From assembly GCF_011745365.1 (NCBI RefSeq), contig NW_024468917.1:806001-870000 (forward strand): a DNA stretch of 64,000 bases, read 5' to 3'. The position numbers and the translations under genes are program-made. The notes under the pieces were generated by a model. That model ran no database searches. It was not told the origin of the DNA and saw only the letters and a list, made by a program, of their open reading frames with translations. How positions within the stretch are numbered: position 1 is the stretch's first letter; each line of letters begins with the position of its first letter. This document shows, in pieces, positions 20,359 to 32,456 of this stretch. This DNA is from Cryphonectria parasitica EP155. Its lineage: Eukaryota; Ascomycota; Sordariomycetes; Diaporthales; Cryphonectriaceae.

Positions 20359-21489
20359 GCACCCACCCATTCTTTTTTCTGCTTTTTTACCCTGTAATAC
20401 CATGATACAATGGAACGCCGTTGGGATTTCTTTTTTCTTCTTCTTTTTCTTTTAGGGTTGTGCCACTGGGTTCCCATACCAAGCATGAACTGACCGACGT
20501 TTATGGATTAATTGATACCGTCTCCCCGGCACTAAGGCTTATTCCACCATAAAAAAAAGCCCATACGTTCGTGTCTTGTTCGTACGCTTTTCCAGTCTAC
20601 CGCGTCATGGCTCCTCTTTTTCCCTTGCCCTACCAGCCACCAGAGTGATGATCAGGACGCGGCCTTCTCGAATGTGTTGGTTGTCTGGCTGTGTCCACAC
20701 CCGCACTACTGTACTATATCCCGTGCACGTCGTGGCAACTCGGGAAACGGCATCTTCTCCTGATCGGCCACTCACTCGCCTCCTCTCCCTGCTGCCGCGA
20801 GTGCTGTCTACTATGGTACATACAGAGAGACCCATGTGACCAGCGGGAACAGGAAAGGTCTCGCTCAAGGTTCCCCATGGCAAGAGCTGATGAGGATTCG
20901 CTCGCTGATCAGAATCCAGATCAGGTCATGGCACAACTCTTTAGTTTCACAGAAAATAGGATCCCGCTATTGACCTATGAGGGTCAAATCGTTGTTGTCC
21001 CGAATTTGCCAATGACAATGCGTCCTTGTTTCAACCGAATAGCCGTTGGATCTTGAGAAAGAAAAGAGAGGCCATCTATGTGCCGGTACTTCCGCCTGTG
21101 CACACTCACGGGTTTCTTTTACCACGTCAACAAGCGGGTTCTTGTGGCTGGAGAGCTGGATATTCGGCACAAGCCGATTACGAATCTTTTCTGCCGCCCT
21201 GCACCAGTCGTCCTGCATCCGCCCGGGGGCCTCTGATCTTGGGCAGGACTGGCCTGACTGGCTCGCTGGGTCCCGCAATCATACTACTGTGTACCGAGAT
21301 TACGAACTTCACTCTCTTCTGGCCCACGCACTGTGGCTATCTCATCTTCAGTCGTCCTTTAGGGCCGCAAATCGCCATCTCAATGCCAAATTTTGCGGTT
21401 GTTGAGATTTGCATCTTAAAATTCTAGTTCGGTCGGAATGGAGGAGACTAGAGGGGTTGTTGGTCTCGTTGAGCCGCAGAAATGATCGC

Positions 21490-21622
21490 GTTAGCCAGCC
21501 GTGCCAGTGTCCTAGGGACCTCCCCGAACACACAAGTTCAATACTGGCTGGTACCCACCCGGACAGCCGGGTAGGCGATGCTTGGTTCCCTGGACGGGGT
21601 TCGAACCAAGCCTGAAGCTAAC
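21490..21622. other. Nested inverted repeats, possible structured RNA
   Basis: GTTAGC (21490-21495) can pair with GCTAAC (21617-21622). Inside it lie CAGCC (21496-21500) with GGCTG (21546-21550), a perfect ACCCGG-acag-CCGGGT hairpin (21557-21572), and a 9-bp hairpin GCTTGGTTC...GAACCAAGC (21580-21611). Together they draw a branched fold. No known RNA family is recognised, and chance pairing in GC-rich DNA is possible. Confidence 0.25.
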
Positions 21623-23270
21623 CCTGCTCGTGCGCTCCCTTTTTTTCCCTTTCCCCCTTCCTGACGTGCTCTTTTTCTTCTTGGTGTCTGGGAGACTTTT
21701 CCATCGGCGGGTCATTTCATGCAGCCAGCTGGCTCCCCTGTTTTGCATCATCTCCGGCGAGGTCGATGCCTCGGACAACTGTCGTCGGCGGACTGGCCGT
21801 TACTTACCTTTCAGGTGCGAATTTATGGAAATGACGTATGACTGACGGCCTTCGGTTGATGGCATGGCGACCAGGGGGGACAAATGAATGGGATGGTATT
21901 CAGCTTTTTCGGTGGATTTTCCTTCCCTTTGCTTTTACTTTGGCGATCAAATGACAATTGATCGGGCATTTTATTTTTCTATTTTATTTTGCTGGTAAGT
22001 ACCCTTATGCAACAAGCGTCCGTCGCCTTGCACTACCATACACGCCTGAAGAAAGACCGTCTCCCATATGGCCAAAAGGCCCAGACCAGGCCAGGTGCTC
22101 CCTAACGGTTGACTTCGGGGCTAAACGACCTGCATATGCGAGAGCTCGCTACTAATGCCACGCTAAGCAGCTTGCCACTAGGGAGCATTAGCTTTGGCTG
22201 CCAATGCGCTGCTAATGAATGTATTATGTACTATAGGACTGCTTCACGAAAGAGGTGTGGGAGTGCTTGTAAGCCACCAATGATTGCGACATTGGTGTAA
22301 TACAAGTAGGTCTGCACTAATCATCTCGCCTACGACTGCAGGCTGCCGACACACAAATCGTTGTACTACCATCCATGGCAGACTCGGGGCCAAAAAGAAG
22401 AAGAGGGTGGAAAAGGATGAATCCTTGAAAGCTTTCACACGGCCAACGCGTCCTGTCCCGTGTCTGTGCACGCTGGCCCGACTTGTCGGCGCCGCCGTCG
22501 TTGTTGTCGTTTCGTTTGCCATCCTCTTTACGAACCCAACCTCCGTATTCATTCTCTGTTATTTAATCCAGACGCTCGATGGTTTGATGAGATGGCAAAC
22601 AAACCTTCTGCGTGTGGGACGTGCTCTTCATCATTCCCCGGGCCCCCTCGAATCTCTTGACGCGAAGGACTGAATATATGAAGTAGTATTGGGCCGTTGG
22701 TCCTTATCATGACTCTAATAGACAAAAAAGTGGTCCGCTCATTTTGCGTATCGCAGCAACCTTGAATGGGGCGGATAGACACACGCCCCTACCCTTGCCC
22801 TCCTCGAGATCAGGATCTGGAAAGTAGGGAAGGATGGCGAGATGATTGGTCAATGGGTATATTGAAATGTCCGGCCATCGTCCTGCCTAACTTAACCCCC
22901 TTGTTGCCCCTAGAGGAGGCTGACCGAGCTCATTCACATGAAAAGAAAAACCATGATGCTTCTTTTGGGTTCCCATTCCAGCCATTTGATAATGGAGGAG
23001 GCCTCATGAAAATAAAAATCAGACATTGCGATATAAATGGTTGCAGGCTCCACCATGAACGACACCATCAGGTCTCATTCCACACGCACTGGTTTCGTGG
23101 CTGTGCGACTTTCCCGTCATGAACTGTCGCTATGTCTCAAGCCGCATTGAATCGGCTTTCTCTGACAAGACCAGGTGTTTGTCTCTTGTATACCCACGTA
23201 CTTATGTTATCCCTGCGCCTCTTCGGAGAATCTAGGCATGATGGACGGATATCCCGTGTGAGTTTCTCGT

Positions 23271-23303
23271 GACGACGACGACAACGACGACGACGACGAC
23301 GAC
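23271..23303. repeat. Imperfect (GAC)n tract
   Basis: About eleven GAC or near-GAC triplets in the non-coding region. It produces long spurious ORFs on both strands. Confidence 0.85.
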
Positions 23304-24112
23304 CGACCGCCATCGCCATCGCGAGTGGCGCAGGCTCCGCGGCGGTGGAGGAGACGGGGGAGACAAAGGCCCCCCTGTTTGCTTGAAGTCGCTCGCGGGT
23401 CAAACATCACACACTGGTGCGAGTCAGCCAACAATTGAGCCCCAGCCAAGGCGATGCTGCGACACTCTCAAACTTTTGCAAAGTCTAAGCGACTGGATCA
23501 GTCAGCGAGACGTCTCCTTTTTCTTCTTTTCTCTTTTCACCATGAAAGCCAATGAGCCAGGACGCCACAACAACGGATTTGACGAAAATCTATGAAGCTC
23601 GCTCAAGACCGTGTCAATGTACATACTACACTAACAGCAGCAGCAACAGGATTGTGAATTCGGAAGGGGTTGTAGTACCAGTTCACGAAGGAGTACGCCT
23701 GAAATCCCAGACCTGCCAAGAGAACAAGCTCTCCTTGTAAGAAGACATACTGTTGGACGACCTATACTTGTTGAAGACGAGAAAATACTGCCATGGGGCG
23801 TTCTTGAAGGGGACAGCAACAGAATTTTCCATTGACGATTGTCCCGGAGGCTCCAGCGAGGCTGGTCTTGGGCAAGGCCGACTGGCCAAGGCTGGCCAGA
23901 CAGCCAGTTCTCAGACAGGCTACAATTGGAAGGGTTCCGATCTGCAAGCCCCTTCCTTCCTCAGCCTCGTCTCGACCACAACGTCAAACAAGCAACTGCA
24001 CGGGGCGATCGGCCACGGCCGATGAAGCGACCAGTGCGACTGACGCAGGACGCAGATGCAGATGCAAAACATCCCTCGACGCGGCTCGGACCAGGCCATT
24101 GATCAGCCCTCT

Positions 24113-24128
24113 CCCCCCCCCCCCCCCC
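24113..24128. repeat. 16-nt C homopolymer
   Basis: An uninterrupted C run in non-coding DNA, one of ten C or G runs of at least 10 nt in this window. Confidence 0.9.
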
Positions 24129-25707
24129 AGGGCCGGACGCCCGGCCATTCTCTCGACCCAAGCGGATTGTGATCTACGATGGAATGGATGTTGTTTGAGC
24201 GTCATGCTGGGTCTTTCTTTTATCCCATGATGATGGAGCAAGATAAGACAAAAAAAAAAGAGACACCCTGCAGCAAAAGATTTACTACTCCACATTCCAG
24301 GTTGACCGACTGATCCTTTTGCGGGTGGGCTACAGAACTGTACAGCTTTTGCAGTTCGTCCTTTCGTTCAATGAGTACGTGACAGAACAAGACTTTCGGT
24401 GCTTGCCGTTCGCTACGACACCCCGTCTGTCTGTCCCATCTGGCGCGCTGTGTTCTGTATGCCCAAGCCGTCACGTACGTTGTGACGCAGCATGCGTGGC
24501 GTCGTGACCACCATTGGAAACCTTTTTTTGCTTCGTAACCATCCGCTAATCGCATCATCAGTGCCACACACACCTCTCTTCTAGACAGACACCTCTTTCA
24601 TAACAGCCGACAAGCAAAGGTTTGGCGTATCCAGGGCGGTTTTCGAATGACATATGTAGTGCGAGTATGCGTGCGTACATACTTACATACTTGTAAGCCG
24701 CTCGCCATTGTGTAATGCATGGTAGTAAATCTAATCAGTGAGTGAGCGAGCGAGCGTGGGGGTGGGGGGTGTTGTTTGTTGGTGTTGCCATTTTTCAACG
24801 GCCTTTGTCTCGAACCAGCGCTCGGAGAGGGTCTGCATTGAACTCGAGTGTCACACCTTGTCAAGCCGAGTGAATAAAATGGGTGTGGGGACAATAGAAG
24901 GACGGAGCATCTCAGATATACAAGAGGCGCGCACATTGATCTACCCAGATATGACCACAAAACTGTGGTCTGTGTCACAGTCATTTTATTTCCCATCCGA
25001 GGAGTGTCTTGGGACTCGGAGTTATCCTCTTCACCGGGCTTCTACAACACTACATGGAGATGCACGCCTGGTTTAGACAAGTTTGCCCTTGTCCCAGTGT
25101 CTGTCGTCTGTGCGGGGCCGTGCCGGTTCATTAATTATTCTCCGCCCGAGGAACTCCTTCGGGAGGAGGAACGATGCATGAATGACAGGCGTAGCCCGAT
25201 AGTTATGCTATGGTACATACATGGTCGACCCAGGACGAGCGAAGGTTTTGTCTGCCGCAGGTGCGTCTGTTTGGGCGTTTGGAGTGCTAGGTTTATGCTT
25301 GGCGGGCGAAGGGCTAGGTCTTCTTCTCCTCTCAAACATCCGAGGGACGCCTGGTAGATACAATTAGGCTTCACAAATGAGGCTGATGTCCACACAAAGG
25401 TAGCCTCTCAGTAGGTTTAAGGCTTCTCCCCTCAGGGTCCTACATTCAAAAACCTCGGGCTCCATTTCGTTCAAGTCGTTATGCCGTTCGGACTCTGGCT
25501 CACCCTTTCGAGCATCTCCTGTTTCCAAGTTCTGTGCGGGTCGGATCCATCTTTCGGTCTCCAACGTGCTTATCTTCCTTGCGCCCGAGGATCGGGCGGC
25601 GGCATCCTCCATGTGCAAGAATGATCCCTCTCGTACGTGCCAAGACTCGATTCCTCGGATTCATAGCTGTTGAATCTTGGTGACTCTGTCGAACTAGACA
25701 AAGCGCC

Positions 25708-26904
25708 TCACTCCAATGTGCTGATATCCGTCTCTTCTACCCGCCACATATACCACATGAATACGCTTCTGTAGGGACTAAAAGGCGCTGCCATGTCCAG
25801 CATCTCTTGCTCACTCATATATTTCCACTTGTTGCCGCCGCCCTTGGCCTTGAGCTTGGACACGTCTCGGCCCGCAAAGGCGGCCATACCCCTCTGCACG
25901 CCCAGGTCACCCGTGCTGAAGACATCCATACGTTTGAGCCCAAAGCACGCAAACATCTCGACGCTCCACTGACCTAGCCCGCGCACCGCGATCAGCTTCT
26001 CCAGCACCTCGTCGTACGGCGCGTCAGCCAGTAGCCCGGCGGTCAGCTCGCCAGAGCTGAACTTCTCGGCCAGGCCCTGAATGTACTCGGCCTTGCGTTG
26101 AGACAGGCCCGCGCCCCTCAGCCTCTCAATAGATGCCGCGGCCACCTGAGAGGGCGTAGGGAACTTGCGGGAAGCCGTGGCTGTCGTCGCCTCTGCGGCA
26201 GCGGCTTCCTGATCGAACAGATCGACGAAGCGTGCCTTGATTGCCTTTGCTGCGGCACCGCTGACCTGTTGCGAGATAATCCCAGACGCGAGCGACTCAA
26301 AGGGGTCGATCTTTTCAGCGAGGCCCTCGGGGGAGAAGATTCGGCAGTGATGGGCGTCGACGAGCGCTTTGAGGCGAGGCTCGGTGGCGACAAGGTGCGC
26401 GCAGGCGTCGGCAAGGATCGTGGCTGTCGTCGGTCCACGTAGGCGGCTAGGAGTAACAGCCTCGAGGCTGGGCTTGACGGCTGCGACACGGGACGTCTCG
26501 GGTGACAGGAGAGGAGCGTTGGTCCCCTTGGGATCAGCAAGGCGGGCCACGGCACGAGATTTGCGTTTAGGCGTCGTTGTCGTCGAAGAGGTTGGTTGGG
26601 ATGCGGATGGGGTTCCGGGTTTATTCACCACAGCTGGCTCGGCGATGAGGCGGACGGCGCTGGGCGTGTGCTGTGGGACTAGCGGAGGAGTAGTAGGCGC
26701 AGGGGCAGCAGACTTCTGGGCCCTTCTTTTGGGTGTGGATGGAGCCGCTGGCAAGGACTCGCCGCTTCCAGCTGGTGGAGAGATTGCTTTTCTCTTGCGT
26801 GATCTGCTCACTGGGGTCGATGGAGGTGGCATCGACGTGGACTCGCTACCAGCAGGTTTGGTCTCAGCCCGCGCGGTGAGACGAGCGGATCGCCGGGTGG
26901 TCAT
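25708..26904 (-). CDS. mag1: DNA-3-methyladenine glycosylase (AlkA/Mag1 family)
   Basis: A single exon of 398 residues from MTTRRSARL. The enzyme excises alkylated bases such as 3-methyladenine to start base-excision repair in the nucleus. The first 170 residues are Lys/Arg/Ser/Pro-rich with nuclear-signal-like clusters (SRKRKA, TPKRKSR). The catalytic HhH-GPD domain runs from about 175 to 390: DPFESLASGIISQQVSGAAA, then the helix-hairpin-helix LIAVRGLGQWSVEMF, and the catalytic Asp at about residue 333 in STGDLGVQRGM. The same frame is open for another 50 codons upstream to ATGs at 27054 and 27042; that extension has no acidic residue and looks like a possible mitochondrial presequence. I chose the inner ATG because the basic RRSAR start is typical. 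Confidence 0.9.
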   Translation of the reverse strand: MTTRRSARLTARAETKPAGSESTSMPPPSTPVSRSRKRKAISPPAGSGESLPAAPSTPKRRAQKSAAPAPTTPPLVPQHTPSAVRLIAEPAVVNKPGTPSASQPTSSTTTTPKRKSRAVARLADPKGTNAPLLSPETSRVAAVKPSLEAVTPSRLRGPTTATILADACAHLVATEPRLKALVDAHHCRIFSPEGLAEKIDPFESLASGIISQQVSGAAAKAIKARFVDLFDQEAAAAEATTATASRKFPTPSQVAAASIERLRGAGLSQRKAEYIQGLAEKFSSGELTAGLLADAPYDEVLEKLIAVRGLGQWSVEMFACFGLKRMDVFSTGDLGVQRGMAAFAGRDVSKLKAKGGGNKWKYMSEQEMLDMAAPFSPYRSVFMWYMWRVEETDISTLE

Positions 26905-29320
26905 TGTGAAGCATGCGATAGGTAGCGAGCGTGGTAGACGTGTAGGGTTGGATGTCTTCAAGAATACAAGAATGTGCGTCCAACAGCTGTTGTGCAGAGA
27001 ATACGTGGGACAGATGCCAGGCAAGTTTCTGAATATGACCATGAAAACCCTCACTCAGGAAGGACGAAAGTGGAAGCGATATGTCGACGTCATATGCGGT
27101 TGGGTGCTCAGTCACACTGTCCACAGCCCGACTTGAAGGCACAGACTAGTATTGGTAGAAACGTATGAGCTGGGCAGTTGCTGAGTTCCCCTATTATGCG
27201 GTCTAGTAAAAAGAAGAGAGGGGGAGAAGAGAGGAATGGTTGACCAGGCAGCGCCGAGAGGCCTTTCAGTATGAGACGCGCGCCCTACGCATGTCATCCC
27301 TGAAGCACTAGTGTTACTTAGGTCGCCTTTATACCGCCAACTCACGTGGCCCGGATTCACGGTGCTTAATTACCTGCAGGCTGCATCCACCACGCAGGGA
27401 CACTCCCTATAAGGTACCACCACCAGTCATTACCAAGGAAGGTCTTGTATTTCAAAAGATAGCCATTGCAAATTGGTTGATCTGATGGGACGAATGAATG
27501 CGATCCAAATGGCTCGATGCAGCAGACTCCGATACTCTCAAGAACCAGCTGCTGACTTCTGAATTTTGGCATTCGATTTCAGTTAGAAATTGGAGAGGCA
27601 TGCTGTAGGCTGAGATTTACGCAGAGGGTTGGAATGCTGAGGGTTCTGAAGCCTTTTGAGGCTGAGCATTGGACTTGGTGACAGCGCTCAATGTGCCGTA
27701 TACTCGTCCCACCGAAAAAAGAAAAGAAAAGGAAGAAATACTAGCTCTACAGATAAGCCTGCGTAGTCCAAACCCTAACGGTGCGAGAGAGAAGCGTATG
27801 AGCTGGGTACAGGATAGTGTTCTAGATGTAATGTATAGGGTAATAGGGGCTTGTAGTTTGTTACAGTACAGCATAAGGGATTTTGGCATCCAACCATTAG
27901 TATAAAAATGGATCTCAAAGGAAATGAGCGGATTTTGTGGCTTTTTATATATAGTACTGCCTATAATACTATACCTGCCGCTCCTTCACAACCACGAGAT
28001 CTGGGAGACACAAGAGCAAGACGATCATCCAACATTTGATTGCAGACCACCTACTACTACATCAGTTACAGGAGCAAGGATGCTTTAAAATTCAAGCATG
28101 GCTAAGGGCTGTGTTGTGTTTCTCAGAAAGAAAAAGAGGCCCAGTAAGCTGCAGATGCACCTAGACATGGAATCAATCCACCCCGGCTCGTCTCATCTCG
28201 AGCTCCTCCGGCCCCGTCCATATTACCAGCCAAAGTAATATTTCACATACAGCATGGCCGGTAATGAAAGTCAATACAACGCTCCGCTCCACGGTCTGAC
28301 AGCCCGCATGAAGGTTAGGGACGGTAAGAAGGGTGGCTGTGGTGGCTACCTGTCGACTAGATCTGCAGCAAAGCACCCCCCACCCCGCCCCTTGAAAAAA
28401 GAAAAAGAGAAAAGAAAAAAGAAAGAAAGACCTCATCCAGTGCGCGGAGATGGTATATGCCTACATGATTGACTTGCCGACCTATCCAGAAATCAAGCGA
28501 TCGATGTCATGGGGCAAGGTTCAGCGATCTAGCGGTTTAGCGATGATGTACAGGGCCTAGCAGCTCCTTGACAAGTTCTCCCCTCTCGGTTAGGACATGT
28601 TAGGACAGTTTGCCCTACCAGCCGCAGCGGCATCCCCTGTTCTCTCGTAATTTTCAGGCCCTTCCTGATAGGCTGCAGCCAAGGATCCTTGATTATTTGG
28701 CGCCGATTGGGGCATCCGGCCGTTGAGAGTTCAGACAGCACAGCAGCAGCTGGGCCAGGACGCTCAGCACACCATTCCTTCATTGCTAGGGCGAATCCGA
28801 ATCCCAGGGGGCTCACTCGCATCTGTCGTATCGCTCGATTCAACTTCTCGATCTGTTCCTATTTCCTATCGCAGTTTGTCGCCCCAGGTCAACGATTGAT
28901 TGTCTTGCCAGGGCATCACGAGCCACCTCGACTAATCCAGCACGTCCTTTTTTGAACATTAATTTCAAACCGCCAACGACATCCTCTTCCCAACCCTTTT
29001 TGCTCGCTTTGGCCCCGTCGTCCCAACCACCCGTGCGCCACACGAGACACAGACGTCCCGTCCACGTCGCGTTTGATCCGGAGCACAGCAGACGAGGCAC
29101 AGTCCACCCTACCTTCCGGCAATCTACCGCTGTGTCACCGCCGACAAGACATCCTGCCCTCCTGTCCGTCGCTTCCGACAGCACGAGACAACTCTCCCGG
29201 CCTGCGACCAGGCGACGGATCGCGACCTTACCGCGCGCAGCTGGGCCCTGAACAGACCTGTCGCGATTTCTCTTTTGGGTGGTGCCCCGGGCCACCCAAG
29301 ATCCATCCCCTCCCTCCACC
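26905..29320. other. Divergent intergenic region, mag1 and mnn9
   Basis: 2.4 kb without recognised genes. The part nearest mag1 may code an N-terminal extension (26905-27054). The final 450 bp before mnn9 are pyrimidine-rich and leader-like. The middle is AT-richer, with no protein-like ORF. Confidence 0.5.
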
Positions 29321-30871
29321 ATGCTTCTCCCAAAGGGTGGTTTTAACTGGAAGGCTGCAAGGGCTAACCTCCCGCCGACGAGAGCCGTATGGAGCTTCTT
29401 GACGCGGACGAGGTTCCTGTTGTGTATTGCCATCACAGGCGTTCTGCTCCTATTATGGCGTGGCATAAGCACATCAGCGTCTGAGATGCAGAGGTGGGTC
29501 GAGGAGGCAGCAGCCATTATCCAAACACAACCTCAAACCTTAAGCGCATCTTACGATCTCAGTCAACTGACATGTATCACTTGTCTACAGTTTCTACTGC
29601 TGGGGTCCTTCAAAACCGCCAATGGAGATGACCCTCAACGAACAGGTCGCATGGAGTAAGCACCTGCAGACACCCGTCCTCTTCAACCATCACACGCCGA
29701 TACATGTCAACTCCTCCACGGTTGAGCACGTCGACCTCAACCCGATCGTGTCCACCAAAAAGGCGCTGCAGAACGAGGAACGGATCCTCATCCTGACGCC
29801 TCTGAAGGATGCCGCTCCCTACCTCTCCAAATACTTCGAGCTCCTCGCTGAGCTGACATATCCCCATCACCTCATCGATGTCGCCTTCCTCGTCTCTGAC
29901 TCCGCCGACGACACGATGGCTGTCCTAGCCATGGAGCTCGACAGGATACAGAAGCGCCCCGACACCATCCCCTTCCGGAGCGCCATGGTTGTCGAGAAGG
30001 ACTTTAATTTTCACCTCAGCCAGAACGTTGAGGACCGCCACAGCTTCGAGGCACAGGGGCCACGTCGTAAGGCCATGGGCAGGGCTCGCAACTACCTCCT
30101 CTCCGCCTCCTTAAAGCCCGATCATTCCTGGGTCTACTGGCGCGATGTCGACATCGTGGACAGCCCCAAGAAGATCATTGAGGACTTCATCGCCCACGAC
30201 CGCGACATCCTTGTCCCCAGTAAGAATTGTTATAGGGCCCACATTATCATAGCAATCAGGACTGACGCTTCCCCAGATATTTGGTTCCACCGATACAAGG
30301 AGGGTCGCGATATCGAAGGACGATGTAAGACCGCTCCCACCAGAGAAGATCAGGCGTGGCAATACAGTGATGCTGACCGTGAGACAAGTTGACTACAATT
30401 CCTGGGTTGAGTCGGCCAAGGGCCGCAAGCTTGCCTCGAAGCTGGACAAGGACATCGTGCTTGCTGAAGGTATGTCTTCTTTTCTACTCCCTAGTAGCTA
30501 GCCGAGGCTGATGAAGCAATATAGGTTACAAGCAATATGACACCGGGCGCACCTACATGGCGAAGATGGGCGACTGGCGCGATAACAAGGACGTCGAGCT
30601 CGAGCTGGACGGAATTGGTGGCGTCAATATCCTGGTAAAGGCCGACGTGCATAGATCAGGTTCGTGGTGGCAGGGCCCCCACTCAGGATGGTGGTGGCCA
30701 GACAACTGACATGCTGTTGCAGGCATAAACTTTCCCGCGTACGCCTTCGAGAATCAAGCCGAGACGGAGGGGTTCGCAAAGATGGCCAAGCGAGCTGGGT
30801 ACGAGGTCTACGGCCTGCCTAACTACGTGGTCTGGCATATCGACACGGATGAGAAGCCTGGGAATGCATAG
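29321..30871 (+). CDS. mnn9: Golgi mannan polymerase subunit Mnn9 (GT62)
   Basis: Six exons, 29321-29493, 29591-30219, 30277-30324, 30389-30469, 30525-30659 and 30723-30871, give 404 residues. Introns are 97, 57, 64, 55 and 63 nt. Mnn9 with Van1/Anp1-type partners extends the alpha-1,6-mannose backbone of N-glycans in the cis-Golgi. Visible features are a short cytosolic N-terminus, a signal anchor at about residues 32-47 (FLLCIAITGVLLLLW), the family blocks FYCWGPSKPPMEM, ILILTPLKDAAPYL and RARNYLLSASLKPDHSW, the DxD metal site in RDVDI (Asp243, Asp245), VPNIWFHRY, FDYNSWVES, and the end motif GLPNYVVWHIDTDE. The 57-nt intron 2 has no stop in frame, so the annotation could wrongly fuse it. 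Length and motifs are standard for the family. Confidence 0.92.
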
Positions 30872-32456
30872 TTCTGGACCAGATACATCCAAGCTTCACT
30901 TCTTGCGGGATTCAAACCAATTCCGTCTTATTTCACCGACAAACCGATCCGACTAGCGTTTAGACCGGACGGCAGGAGACGCAGGCATTGTGTACGAAGA
31001 GCATGAATACAGGAGGACGGACGGGGCGCCACATACCCTATTTCGATGAGGGCAGGCAGGCTTTCGACACCAAAACGGAGTTACGGCGGGCGGGGTTGGG
31101 GATTCTCACTGCTTTGTCTCATCTTCATCACCATCATGAACAACTTATAAATTCGACATACACATCAGGTATCTCGGCATACATTTCTTCGTCGCCACGG
31201 GCGCTCGAGTCAATGGCAGCCCATGCTGGTCGCCCTTCCGATCGTCCGCTGGCACATGGAGTTTCTTTCACGCACGAGCAACGATTTCCCTCTCGCGACA
31301 CCGCAAAGTGGCCCTGAGCCTCGTATGCTACCCAGTTTATCCATTTATAATTACGAATCTTTTCTGGGCCAGTCCGTGGTCTCTTAGGTACCAATGGAAC
31401 CCTGAGCCTTCCAACTCTCGATCTCTCTTGCCCCTGGTCAAACCCCAGCTGTGGGCCTCTTAATAAGCTTCGGATTGAAATCATTCTCTTTGGTTGATCA
31501 AAAGATCATGGGAGCTCTATAGATTATCTTGGCTAGTTCTTGTGTTTCATGATGTGCTGGGCAAAACTTGCTTTGATAGTGCAGGTACTGGTTGATGCAT
31601 ACTTTTATGCTGCAGGTCGAGGGACGAAAACTTGCCTCGTTCTTGTGCATGAGCATGATCTGATGGATGGGGGAGGACTAGATGTGAACAGAACCCGAGG
31701 GAGGCGATATGAGATAGCTGGAAAGTCTGACAGGCCATCAACCATGGGAGGCAGGCTGGTATGGCTGAGCTCTGAAAGACGGTAATTAATATATATACCT
31801 ACCACTTTCAATATGTCTTTGTAGAAATGTGAGCTTGGAAACCAAATGCAGGGCATACAAGGTTCTTTCTCCCTGCAAGACCCTATCGTCTGAGACTTCT
31901 TATAGACATTACAGCCGGTGTCCAGAGGCCTGACACCAACTTTGTTGAGTCTGCCTGGCAGGGCCGGTGCTGGATGTCCCAGTTCTTGAGGGTGCCTCTT
32001 GATGCAAGATTGTACACTCATGTGTTCCGCATTCATCAAATTTCTGGTGCAGAAGGAGAATAGTCTAAGAACCGTGTCTTTTTGTCTGTTGCATCTCCAT
32101 CCGGGGTCGTCATGTATGTATGGTACAGTGTATATTTCCGATCTCCTCAATTCCTCTACTCTCACAGCAAGCTTTCATATGCTTCCATCGCCATCCGCTT
32201 CGTACGGTTGAGTCACCTCTTCTAGTGCTTCATCCGGTAGAACTCATCACAGCGGAGGCCGCTGAGTTGCGCCTTCTTTTCGAGATCCAACCACCCCCCC
32301 CTCCCAACAAAACGCGGAACCGACCTCATCCAGTAGCTTTGACCTCCTCGCGTCCCGTCTTCGGCCCATTCCTAAGATCTCCCACCCACTCCTAGCTATG
32401 ACCGACCATATTGGCGGCGCGAGCAGCAAGCAGTGTTGTCCACTGACCCATCTCTT
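30872..32456. other. Intergenic, convergent 3' ends
   Basis: 1.6 kb between the mnn9 and qcr7 stop codons. Only short ORFs lacking protein-like composition. No RNA gene is recognised. Confidence 0.5.

Larger units (their letters stand above)
18890..25707. other. 6.8 kb region without recognisable coding sequence
   Basis: Between the ecm33 start and the mag1 stop I see no ORF with protein-like composition, domain motif or coherent exon chain on either strand. The right portion is 3' to mag1 and the left is the ecm33 leader and promoter. Landmarks are a CA run (20336-20358), a (GAC)n-like tract (23271-23303), a 16-C run (24113-24128), and a set of nested inverted repeats at 21490-21622. Base composition is not visibly AT-rich, so it does not look like a RIP-degraded repeat. 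It may be a large regulatory region or hold a non-coding RNA. Confidence 0.5.

Noticed and set aside
19974..20405. 143-residue plus-strand ORF in the coding desert
   Set aside because: It ends in a CA-repeat-encoded His-Thr run, has no conserved motif and no splice partners.
21580..21611. GGTTCGAACC, resembling a tRNA T-loop
   Set aside because: The flanking bases do not form a 5-bp T stem or a 7-bp acceptor stem in either orientation; it is better described as a simple hairpin.
27771..27779. AACCCTAAC, a 1.5-repeat telomere-complement that could be a telomerase RNA template, in a 2.4 kb gene-free region
   Set aside because: Any of the six permutations of a 9-mer is expected a few times in 128 kb of double-stranded sequence, and I could not find a supporting pseudoknot or 3' splice-like end.
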